From: Adiantum capillus-veneris
Lineage: Eukaryota; Streptophyta; Polypodiopsida; Polypodiales; Pteridaceae
Length of the DNA stretch: 64,000 nucleotides
Assembly (NCBI GenBank): GCA_014529385.2
Contig: CM043963.1
Location: 193,501 to 257,500, forward strand
Direction of reading: 5' to 3'
Positions 34,431-44,394 of the stretch are shown in pieces. The notes beneath the pieces were generated by a model, which saw nothing but the letters and a program-made list of their open reading frames with translations, made no database searches and was not told where the DNA came from. Position numbers and translations under genes: made by a program. Each line of letters begins with the position of its first letter. Position 1 is the first letter of the stretch.

Positions 34431-35690
34431 CCGCATATGCATACATTGCATAAACCGCACACAACCGTGCTCAAACTACTCTATGGAGAAAATTCCACAT
34501 GGTCACAATGCGTACAAAACCCTAATCTAGATGTGTAACAATTCAAAAGTCACATCCCAAATAATGACTTGCATATGGAAATGCAAGATAAACTCTCTCT
34601 CAAATAGCACCACAATGTGACATACATAGTGAGAAATGCAAACCGCAAAAATGCTCTTCAATGTAGGAATCAAACTACCAAGGTTCTATACGTTGAGGTT
34701 TCTCTATAGGTCACTGTAAAACATTTAGCACTTAAAATTTTAAAGTTTTGATATAACCAACCCGTGCAAAACATGCCAAAACCTCATAATAGACTCTTGG
34801 ATCACATAAATCTGAGTCTGGGTGTAAGAGATATGCCAAAAACGCCTTTTTAGCTAAAAAATACAATACAAACTTGTTTTTGTTGCACCAGCCATAATTA
34901 TGATTAGAATTTTAGAAAATGGATACACCATTGTGTCATCTAAAATGTGTTAAAACCCCAACCTAAACTCTTGGATCATATCTATCCAATTCCGTATGAT
35001 GGAGATATGCAAAAAACAGTGTTTTACAATGCGAAAATAGCAAAAACGAGCTTCAGTACTTCTTGCTCTTGCTTCTTCTTTGCAAAAATCAGCAATGGCT
35101 TGCTACACAAGCTCTATATAAGATTAATAATGTAATTTGTAAGAAGTAGAGGAATACAAAGCATCTCATATAGGCTCAAAAGAGAATCATAGCAATGCTT
35201 GTGTCATAGGGTAACACATCATCGATTGCATCGCTTGTCCTAGGTGGGAAGATACACATGCTATCACATGGGTCTACACATGTATTTCTCCACACAAGCA
35301 GGACTAGGGGTAGTGCAAACCTTGAAATGTTGCATAGGCCAAATACCATATGCCCAACACCACCCTTTTTGTTTTTCAATGTTGTGAACTTCTAGGCTGA
35401 CATACAATGCCTTGGACTATGAAGAGGAATTACCATATATTTCAAGTGTTGGGCATTTGGAAATGTCTAAACAAGTCTGCAAGTGAGGTTGTTTATGCCT
35501 TTATTTTCAATTCATTTTTTTACTGATAGTGACCATCTTCCTTATAGATGCAAAGTGAGAGCCATGATATTCTATGAATCAAGAAGATGCCAAGGGTATT
35601 GACATGTATTTCTTAACTTTCTTGCTTGATGGAGTACGTGGAAGTGATGGAGCCTCATTGTTGTAGGGTTAGACAATACAATTCAACATT
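34431..35690. other. AT-rich unassigned region with a diverged tandem duplication
   Basis: Segments near 34778 and 34955 share CTCTTGGATCA and GAGATATGC at a spacing of about 177 bp. No convincing ORF. A TATATAAG occurs near 35113. Confidence 0.45.
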
Positions 35691-35719
35691 TAATGTGTGT
35701 TAATTTGGTGCCTTGGTGT

Positions 35720-36470
35720 GCCAAAAATTCTTGCTGTAAAGGGAGAGCCCCATGTTGGTGATGCACTCAAGGAGTCAACACCTAGGGATGTCCAAAGTGT
35801 CTGAACTACTTCTGCTTCTACTCAATATGCTTTGACTACCTCCCCATTTTCACCTGCTATTGCCCCATTTGATCTTATTGCTACCTCATCTACTCTTTCT
35901 ATTTCCCTTGTGGCTTACCCATCTCCTCCTACTACTACCCTACCAATTCCATCCTGTTTTACTACCCCACTATGCCATTTTAAGCTCCTACTACCCCTAC
36001 CCCAAATTTTGGTACTACTCTCAATGAGGTGGCTCAAGCAGGAGACAATGTGTAGGTGGATGGGATAGAGTTTATGCCACAAAAGCTCATGGGTGCTTGA
36101 TTATCCTCACAAAACCATGCTCTTCAAAAACCTGAAGATCTTTTGGTATTTCTTTCCTTATTTCCATAAGAGAAACTCACTGCTAGGCTAGATGATCCCT
36201 ACTACAAGAGTTATTTCACCAAGTTAACCAACGTTGTGATCTTGCCTCAATTGGAGCAGTAGACTCTACACCAATGGGATAACTTCTTAAGGTGATATGT
36301 ATTGTTGTTCATGGAAAACTAGGTTACGTTGGAGGATAGGAAGAAAGAGATTCTTCTTTTGATGCCAAGGCAAGCCTACGATAGAAGTATGATTGGGAAT
36401 AGAAGGTGAAGGATGGGAGTGCATCTGGAACCTAACCTCACTAAGATGGAGGTACCCTAGTATAAGAGAC
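35720..36470 (+). pseudogene. Unidentified coding-like relic
   Basis: Across shifting plus-strand frames the sequence reads as a Pro/Thr/Ser-rich segment (35840-35990). It is followed by FGTTLNEVAQAGDNV, VDGIEFMPQKLMGA, EKLTARLDDPYYKSYFTKL and VVILPQLEQ, separated by stops. The composition and lack of low-complexity repeats suggest a former gene or element ORF, but I do not recognise the family. Boundaries are approximate. Confidence 0.35.
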
Positions 36471-36987
36471 ATTCAAGACACAATTGGACACACAAGATGG
36501 GGTGACTTTGTTATAGAATAGCCTACTAACATATTGGTGACTATAAAATACTAACCAAGAATGTTTGCTAATAACTGAATACATTGTAAGGATTTTCCAT
36601 CAATTATTGAAATATAATGAATGATACTTTTTGGCCTATTGAGTCTTATGTATACCTAGGCTGCATTTATACACTTGTATATTCATGTGTGTGTGTGTGT
36701 GTGCGTGTTTTAAATGTTATTAAACATTGTATATCTATACAATATGGATATATCCATATAAAGAGAGTTTTGATTGAACTATACTTCAATCAAAATATAC
36801 TTTGATTGAAATCCATTTTTATATATAAAAAAAGGCATTGAGATTTCGAACAAATTGTTAAGAGTCCTCAGTTTTCAACTTGACACTACACTTTTCAGCA
36901 TCTTCTACATCCTTTTACATCTTTGCTTGCTAAGTCTTTGAGCTAATCTTTCTATATGCTTCATTTGCTCACTAGATACCTTTGGCT

Positions 36988-37587
36988 TTATTGTGGGTTG
37001 GGTTCTTGGTGAATCACTCTCTGAGAAGATGTGTCACTCTCAGTATCATATCTTCTCAAGGTGCTCAGACTTGGATAGGAGTGAGTTATAGGGGGTGGTG
37101 ATGGCACACATGGTCCTATTGTGGTCGTAATTCCACCTCTATAAAAGTCATGTTCTATGGTTGCATCTGGGTACAACCATGGTCCATTAGGCAGATTCAC
37201 TTGAGGAGGCATGTCTGCCATCTCTGTGATCATTTCAGCTCTTGTTATCGCTCTAGAAGGGAATCCAGGTGGCTCCCTTTTTGGAATTCTCATTCTTGGC
37301 GGAGGTATTTGTGGTCCTTCATTGACCAAATGTCCACCTCTTTCTAGTGCATTGTGTAGGCTTGTGTCAAAATGTGGATAGATTGGCATTTCAGTTCTTC
37401 TAGGTTGGATTTCCATACCTCTTGTCATATCTACAAAAGGATTAGTGTATTGGATTTCCATCCTTAATAAGCACCTTTGGCCCTTGATCAGGTCTCTAAA
37501 AGTCAAGTCTGGGTGGTCTTCTAACCTCTGGAAACTCGTTTTTGGGTACCCTAAAAGTTTGGATTTAGAAAGCCTAGGAAAATTCAT
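36988..37587 (-). CDS. Element F ORF, unidentified (199 aa)
   Basis: Starts MNFPRLSKSKLLGYPKTSF. It is basic at the N terminus and rich in Pro, Arg and Thr in the middle (PPPRMRIPKREPPGFPSRAI), ending QEPNPQ. There is no zinc knuckle, membrane span or catalytic motif. As the first long ORF after the leader it occupies the position of an N-terminal Gag extension, like the 224-codon ORF of element B, but I see no sequence match. It may be cut short by a stop. Confidence 0.5.
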   Translation of the reverse strand: MNFPRLSKSKLLGYPKTSFQRLEDHPDLTFRDLIKGQRCLLRMEIQYTNPFVDMTRGMEIQPRRTEMPIYPHFDTSLHNALERGGHLVNEGPQIPPPRMRIPKREPPGFPSRAITRAEMITEMADMPPQVNLPNGPWLYPDATIEHDFYRGGITTTIGPCVPSPPPITHSYPSLSTLRRYDTESDTSSQRVIHQEPNPQ

Positions 37588-37846
37588 CTCTAAAATCGTC
37601 CTATTGTCCGCAAGCTTTTCTCCTGGCTATACCTGACTCAATTTGGAGTTGTCTATCAAAAGTTATAGTTGTTTTAGTGAACTACACTTGAAACAACACT
37701 CAAAACAGTTTCAGGACCAAGGATTGTTTCTTGTTTCTTGACCAAATCTGACCCAAATTTGTTGAAACTTGGTCACTAGGCTTAGTTTATAGTGCTTAAC
37801 ACTTCTAGAAGCTCAATGTGAGTTTTCACCTCCAAAATAGGGCTAG

Positions 37847-39528
37847 AGACATCATAACGTATGATGTCTTTTTGCTCAAATTTTGACAAAATTTGGTACA
37901 TGAGCTCTCCTTGATGTCCTCTACCCACTAGTATACTCAGTTTATGATTTCACCTTTATTTTGACACTTGAGACTTTATACGCGTATAAAGTCTTTTGTG
38001 GCAGAATGAAGTGACTTTTGTTCCACTGATTCCTTATCACTCAAGCAACTCTCAGCAAGTTTCAAAATTCAATTTGGACATTTTTTGGGCAAGTTAAGAC
38101 CAATACAAGCCTGAATCTACAGTTTTATATCTTTTGCTCTTTTCAAGTCCAAATGAGCTCCAAATTCTATGAAATTTTGGCTAGAAACTTCTTTTATGCT
38201 CTAGGACACTAAGATATACTCAAATGTGTGATTTGACCCAAATCTGGCCTATGAGACTTTATATGCATATAAAGTCGGTTGGATCAGAATTCACTTAGAT
38301 TTCTACCCAAGGTACTCCTTGATGCATACAATTAGAATATGTGATCACTGCAAATTTTGGATGTCAAAATTGCTCAAAATCACCACTTTTTCACCTTTAT
38401 CTTCTTGTATCTGCAAAATTTTCTTTAAGTGCAAAAGTATGTGTCCAAATGAGATGAAATTTTGCAAGCAAGCTTAACACATCATTTCCCAACCCCCTGT
38501 ATGGCAAAAGTGAAATTTGACTTTCCGATTTGGCCTTGAGACTTTATACGCATATAAAGTCTATGTGCCCAGATTTTGACAAAATTTGGTCAGTAAGCTT
38601 GTCTTGTTGGTAAGTTCAAATTTCAATTTTGGCCTCTAAAAGTGCACCTTAAACTTCGTACGTGTATGAATTCTAACTGGTCAGAATGAAGTGAGTTTCA
38701 CTCCAGAGCTTCCTCTCTATACTGGCAACTCTTAGCAAGTTTCAATACTAAATTTTGATCCTTTTTGAGCAAGTTTAGGCCAATACATGCATTCAGTTGC
38801 CTAGATGCGTCTTATGGTCTTTGCAAGTCTAAAAGTGATCCAAATTTGATGAAATTTTGCCTATGTGCTTGCTAAATGCTGTAGATCTCAAGGGTACACT
38901 TACTTGTACTTTTGACCCCAGATCTGGCCTCTAAGACTTTATAGTACATAAAGTCTTTTGCTCAAATTTTAGTCATGTTTCTACAAGAGGTGTCCCTTAG
39001 TGTGTGGAACAAGAATATGTCCTCACAGCAAATTTTGGATGTCAAAATTGGACAAAATCATCACTTTTACAAGGACATGCCCTAAAAGAATAAAATCCCC
39101 CCAGTTTTCAATCTATAAGCCCAAATGACATGAAATTTGGTGTGTGTTCTCAACACAACATGCAGAAGATGGGTATAATGTCAAAAGTTCAAAACTGCTG
39201 CCAAAATCACCCTTAAGACTTCATACACGTATGATGTCTGATGATGATTTTTTGGACAGTTTTCATCCACAAGCATTCCCAAGTCTCTAGCATTGGTTTT
39301 CAATCACTTCTATCAATTTTCATGCAAAAATGTGCTCAAAATCACAAGTTTTTCTTTTTCCCGTTTTTGACACTGGGTCTTTTGTCTTTTGGGTGTCAAG
39401 AGTTGGTCAAAACTCTGGTTTCAACGTGTACCTAGGGTAAAGCCCCCCTTCTGAACACATTGGTGCAGTCAGATTTTCAAAATTTTGTCTCATAATGGTG
39501 CTAGAGACTTCATACGCGTATAAAGTCT
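37847..39528. repeat. About 680-bp tandem repeat with eight regularly spaced palindromes
   Basis: Palindromes lie at 37847-37869, 37971-37994, 38254-38277, 38539-38562, 38651-38672 (degenerate), 38934-38955, 39216-39239 and 39505-39528. The copy at 37971 is a perfect 24-bp palindrome with arm AGACTTTATACG; that at 38255 is perfect over 22 bp. Start-to-start gaps are 124, 283, 285, 112, 283, 282 and 289 bp. Flanking sequence also repeats: CAGAATGAAGTGA recurs at about 38003 and 38683, and CAAATTTTGGATGTCAAAAT at about 38352 and 39030. This gives a unit near 680 bp with three dyads per unit. Confidence 0.9.
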
Positions 39529-40045
39529 AAGTTTACAAAATTACAGTTTTTGTTGATAGAACTCTTGCACATGCCCTCTTATATGCTCAACAAAAATCAG
39601 TCATGCAAAAAAGTCAACATAACTCTTTTTATTGCATTTTTTCTCAAAAGCAGTCTATTCAAAGACTCTAAATGCAAACAAGCACTTCAGCAATAAATCA
39701 ATGATGAATAGCTCTAGATAAAAATCAGATCACTTACCTAAAGCTACTCCTACAAATCGTATGGGGTTTTGCATTTATGAGTAGAAAAACACTTCAATGC
39801 CACATACGGACTAGCAAATGCTTTTATCACCTCAAAACCACTCGACCACCAACAACTACTCTACTCTACTAATCCTAACTAAACCTATCTAGTCGTAGAT
39901 CCTCGGCAAGACACACGCTTTTTGGCAGCTATCCACTTGATCTCAAAATAACCTCTTCTGAATCCACTTAAGAAAAACGTTTTCTTTAGCCAAAACTAAA
40001 TCAAGCAACCATCACACGAGTGTTAGTAGGAATACCTACCTAAGT

Positions 40046-40070
40046 GCTTGTATCCCAGGCAGCAGCACCA
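40046..40070 (-). other. Element F primer-binding site
   Basis: The minus strand reads TGGTGCTGCTGCCTGGGATA one base after the LTR. Resembles the element B site TGGCGCCGCTGCTGGGGATA. Confidence 0.7.
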
Positions 40071-40071
40071 A

Positions 40072-40852
40072 TGTTGCGGTTGCGGAAGCAAACCACACCA
40101 CCCATAAAGTTCATGCAACACAACGTAGATCAACATAATGTCAATCGAGGACACAGATGACATGATAGGCACACGGAGAGAAAATCTTGTTCGCTTGTCA
40201 GGCTGAGACCATCCTACACATACAACACTCTGGAAGGCCAACTAAGCCACAATCTAGAATCTAACTGCTCTCAACTACACCACCTAGCCACATACACACA
40301 AAGGAAAGGAAACCCAACAAATCATGACAGAATCGCATGAAACTTATGGAACATCATCCCCTCACTAGGATACACCTGTCCCTAAGCCTCTACACTCAAA
40401 ACGTGGTATGAAGCGTGAGCGCGTTCGCTCCGTTCAATGAGGAATGCCTTGCATTGTTGTGTAGCTCTTGCCAAGGCTACAACAATGACGTAGTAGGATC
40501 CACAATGCGATGAATGAGCGGGGAGTAGTGCCAGGATGAAGCTCACGCTCTCTCTCTTCCTCTCTCACACACAGTAGACAACAACACTAAAACTATGATT
40601 ATGATAAAAGTTCTTTACAAAAATGACCTAGGTACCTTATATACTAAGGCTACCTTAGGTTAAACCTAAAATAGAGTTTGAGGGGTTAAATGGCTTGGTA
40701 TTTACAATCTGGAAGTGCCATTGCACCCCGGCTTCTACAACTAGACTAGCTACTTATTACAAATGATGTTTATGACCATAATCTACAGCATTCCATAACT
40801 CTCAAAGAATAGATGTTGGTACGAAAATTGAGTTATGTCGTGTTCGTCAACA
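40072..40852 (-). repeat. Element F 5' LTR
   Basis: 781 bp. On the minus strand it starts TGTTGACGAAC and ends CCGCAACA. A TATA box (TATATAAG, 40636-40643) sits about 210 bp into it, as expected for U3. The high-coordinate end is inferred from CA at the start of recognisable pol sequence. Confidence 0.65.
40636..40643 (-). promoter_or_regulatory. Element F LTR TATA box
   Basis: TATATAAG on the minus strand within the LTR. Confidence 0.5.
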
Positions 40853-41094
40853 CAAATCCTTACTATACTTCCCACCATAGCACACCCTAGATGGGACAAG
40901 CAATTTTATGTTAACCCCAGTGTAGGGAGTGATACACTTGGAGCCATACTAATGCAAAAGGACCCCCAAACCTCTTTCATGTGTCCTGTATACTTCTCCA
41001 ATCGCGTCATGACCCCATCATGACCCCATCAAAAAAAGGATTCACCATGGTAGAGCAAAAATAGGATTCACCGTGGTAGAGCACATGGTGCTTA
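40853..41094 (+). pseudogene. Gypsy pol fragment G (RNase H region)
   Basis: Encodes QILTILPTIAHPRWDKQFYV and GSDTLGAILMQKDPQ...PVYFSNRVMT, matching the first RNase H domain of A1 (FFVSSCVGRETIGAVLLQQD). It continues into a short duplicated GFTMVE / GFTVVEHMVL stretch and stops where element E begins at 41095. F adjoins it on the left. It is about 80 residues of a third gypsy lineage. Confidence 0.75.
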
Positions 41095-41250
41095 TGATTA
41101 GCACAAAGCGTCGCACAGACCCCAACGGCCTCAAAACGCCAGGAGACAATGCACACCAATCTGGCCATGGGAAGTGAACAGGGGGCACCACCTAGCTTTG
41201 AGCGGCTAGGATGCAGACAATGGTGATTTGAAATAGCACAAACAATACAC

Positions 41251-41253
<3 letters not shown>

Positions 41254-41293
<40 letters not shown>

Positions 41294-41368
41294 CAATACA
41301 ATATTTATAGGAACCTTATCTTCGGCAAGATGGCAATCATGGTGAGAGAGAGAGAGAGAGAGAGAGAG
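41254..41368. repeat. Two (GA)n tracts separated by 53 bp
   Basis: GA runs at 41254-41289 and 41343-41368. The paralogous site 63105-63220 is one continuous GA run, so the separating segment was gained here or lost there. Confidence 0.92.
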
Positions 41369-41968
41369 CCTATAGTGCGTTCTCTAGAGGTGATTCGTAA
41401 GCACGGAGATTTCTACTTTCTTGAGTGTGTGGCGACCATTGGAGTCAAGGTGTGGACATGGCTTCTTCCCATAGTGCTAATTCTCAAAATGCTACACCAA
41501 AATCCCTTCTCTCTTTATGCAAGTGTTGCGAGTCCCCTTCCACCAAAATGCTACCAAGTACTAACCCCCTGATAGTGACCTCTCAGTGCCCTTTTATAGG
41601 TGGAGGATGAATTAGGTTAGGATAATTTGATTAGATTAGGGCCCTAATTAGGAGAGACAAAGCAAGGAGTTGGGTCCCAGATGGTTGACCCTTGCTTTGT
41701 CTTAGGAGAATTTTAAAATTGATATCTCCTAGGTGGGCCTTTGTGACCATCACCTAGAGAGAGGTGACAATTTACAATGGTTGTTTATACAGATTTTTGG
41801 CTTGAAACCGGAAATACCCTACAGATGTAACCATGGAGATGCATTGTGGACAAGATGCCGACGAATGGCGGGCCTCGCTGGTGCACCGATGTCGTGTGTT
41901 CACCAGTTTCAGGGTCAACCGGAACATGCCTTTGGCACCTTTCCTTGATTCGGTGTTGCCATCGCGCA

Positions 41969-41973
41969 AATTG
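41969..41973. repeat. Target-site duplication of C (AATTG, left)
   Basis: Matches 47982-47986. Confidence 0.97.
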
Positions 41974-42115
41974 TGTCAGGCCAAGGGCCAAACCAAGGGG
42001 TCATGGACTCGGCCAAGGGCCGGCTGCCAATGGGAAGGGGTCCGAAAGGGGCTAGGAGCCTATTAAAGGGAGGCTGGGCGGATGGACCAGGCATGGCAGT
42101 CCCTTGGTGATTACA
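41974..42115 (+). repeat. Element C 5' LTR (142 bp)
   Basis: Differs from the 3' LTR by a missing 11-bp repeat unit (CCATGGGCCGG) and about eight substitutions. TATTAAAG at 42061-42068 is the only TATA-like motif. Confidence 0.95.
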
Positions 42116-42116
42116 C

Positions 42117-42130
42117 TGGTATCAGAGCTT
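42117..42130 (+). other. Element C primer-binding site
   Basis: TGGTATCAGAGCTT, complementary to the 3' end of initiator tRNA-Met, one base after the LTR. Confidence 0.95.
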
Positions 42131-43015
42131 CAGGCTATTTTGGGACTGAGGCACGTTTTTTGGAATGCATGTTGCATGCAATCTCTAATGAAGGGGAAAG
42201 AAGCCAAAGCCGAAGATCTGGGGCGCGTGCAGTAACCCTTTGTCGGGGCCGAGGCTACGTGGACGACCTGCACCGAATTGGGTGTAGCTGGGCTCAGTAG
42301 GAGCACAAGGGGAAGGGCTGCAAACCTCATCACTGGCCTGGCCTCAGCAAGCATCGCCATCGCGAGGTAGAGCTTCAAGAAGCAAGGTGCAGGTGGCCGT
42401 CATCTGCAGCAGAGAACTCCGCAATTTTTGTTATAAAAAAACCCCTTAAGGGTAGGCCGTTCACACCCGGCAAACCCTAGCGGGGTTTCAACAAGGGCCA
42501 TCCCTTGCTAAGTCTGTTGCTCCAAGGGATTTCTCTCCGCATCGATGGGCATACACAGCACACAAAGGCTGTGGTACTGCATATTTTACAGCCCGCATCT
42601 GCTGCAACTCGGTTTTTCAAATTTCGACACGCCAAAGCTTGGTCGCATATTTCCCAGTTTTGGTTTTTGTGTACGATGTACGTCAACTCGGTGGTGAAGG
42701 TACATTGCTTCGTGTTCACGACCTTCTCATCGGCTGCACCAGTTGTCGAAAAATTTCAAGTTCCTTTGGCGTAGTGCATACGATGCAACCACGCTCGTTG
42801 GCAACGCCAACTTGATCAAAGCTTTCAAGACCATCATCGACTGCAGACTTGATCATTATTTTCAAGTTATTCTTCGTTTTGGATTGCCGTTCTCTTTCGG
42901 ATTCAGCATTTTTTCCCATCCAAGGCGTAATTATCCGATTATTTATAGCAACCTACTACGAGCTCGTTGGAATTCAGGTACTCTTCTTTCTTTTCTCACA
43001 CAGTACGTCCACAGC
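42131..43015 (+). other. Element C leader
   Basis: About 885 bp between primer-binding site and gag. Open reading in 42743-43015 precedes the preferred gag ATG but lacks retroelement character. Confidence 0.6.
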
Positions 43016-44394
43016 ATGGATTCGGACATAGATATGCATCATGCATTTGATTTCGAGCAGTCTGCACCCGTTTCGTCTGCCGATGCCATGCGGACGGTTC
43101 CTCTCACGAAGAGTAATCGTGCCCCAACAGCAACAGATGATACGTATGAGTTGCTAGACATGCAAGATTTCCGCGCATTGCAAACACGCATGACTGTGCG
43201 TGAAACGAATTTTGCACAATTAAATCAGAATGTCACAGCATTATCCGATTTGATTAAGTTGCATATGCGGCAGCAGGCCACGGGCCCTGCTACTCAGCCA
43301 ATTCAAGAGCACGGCTCCAGACCAGGCCAAGGGCCGGCTGTTGAGCAAGGCCCTCCTCAGGGTCCGCTGCACTCTCTGACCCAAAAAGAGGTGGACGATT
43401 TGTTGAAAAATACAAAGCCACCAATTTTTCGGGGAGAAGAGCGTGAGCGAAACAAGGACAACATGAATATTTTTTTCAGTAAGTGGGATGGTTTCATGAC
43501 CTTAGACGTACCCCGGATGCAGCCAACGCGCTGCACACAAGTCTAACTTTGGACGACAAGGCCTACAAATGGTGGATGTCTGTCAAGCAGAAGGGCATGC
43601 TACCACAGACTTGGACAGCTTTTGAGAGTGTCTTCAGGAAGGAATTTCTACCTACCAATGAGAAGGATAGAAAGTGGACCGCCTGGGACGAATGTTCTAT
43701 GCGCCAGCATAAAAAATTATTGGAATATATTTCCCATTATCGGGATGTGATCCTCAAGCTGGAAGGGATGTATACCTTTCAGCAGGTGCGTGGGTTCATC
43801 CGTGGGTTAACTCCCGAGCTTAAGAAGCACATTAAAACCCAGGATCCACAAACACTTGAGGATGCAATAGTGCAAGCTCACATCCATGATGATCCCGATG
43901 ATCGGGCATTGCATAGTTCGCATGTGCACGGCACTACACCTGTTTTAACACGTCTACAGCATGTGCATCATAAAAGACAAAATGTCTCTACTGCATCAGA
44001 GACCTCCAAAAAGCCCAAGGGGTCTAGAGGTCCTCTCTCAACGGAAGAGTTTGAGAAAGCCAAAAAAGAAAAGTTGTGCTTTAAATGTTTGGGAACTAGA
44101 CATAGCAAAAAGGATTGTCCCAAGGGGAAATCTGCTGCTCAAGACAAGGGGAAGGAAAAAGCAGTACACATGGTGCAGCTTTTACCTCTTGAGTCCTCTT
44201 CCCAGTTTGCTAATGTGGAAGTAACACACACCGAGGCGGTGCATGAGTGCTATATCACGGCCTCCATGTGGCAGCAGACTTTCAGACCACATGATTCGGT
44301 GCGTATGCATGGCTCTATCCAAGGGCACAGGGTGCGGATCTTGGTAGACGATGGTGCATCGCACAATTTTATCAATTACAAATTGGTGAAATGA
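43016..44394 (+). pseudogene. gag: Element C gag and start of protease
   Basis: I prefer the ATG at 43016 (MDSDIDMHHAFDFEQ), after which the sequence reads as Gag. The frame shifts by one base near 43500 (GFMTL then RRTPDAANALHTSL). The capsid region continues with YKWWMSVKQKG and FRKEFLP. A zinc knuckle CFKCLGTRHSKKDC lies at 44077-44118. The protease motif VDDGASHNF follows near 44343. TGA at 44392-44394 ends this part within the protease; the next residues [20 protein letters not shown] continue in the same frame. The product would be Gag forming the particle, but the frameshift and stop make it non-functional as it stands. Confidence 0.9.

Larger units (their letters stand above)
36988..40852 (-). 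mobile_element. Retroelement F (minus strand), one LTR recognised
   Basis: The LTR at 40072-40852 has TG...CA ends. Next to it, at 40046-40070, lies a primer-binding site resembling that of element B. The interior runs down to the ORF ending at 36988. No second LTR was found below it, so the element is truncated or its 3' LTR has diverged beyond my recognition. No pol domain is visible; like B, it may be non-autonomous. The leader is very long (about 2.4 kb) and carries the palindrome array. Confidence 0.6.

Noticed and set aside
36851-36862. CAAAT followed by TGTTAAG, as the missing 3' LTR start and target duplication of element F (CAAAT follows the 5' LTR at 40853)
   Set aside because: Sequence after TGTT does not match the 40072 LTR start, so the five-base match is probably chance.
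37847-39528. CRISPR array
   Set aside because: Repeats are palindromes within a larger diverged tandem repeat, spacers are similar to each other, and the context is plant retroelement.
42743-43015. N-terminal extension of element C gag starting at 42743
   Set aside because: Residues before MDSDIDMHHAF lack retroelement similarity and composition changes there; the start at 43016 is preferred.
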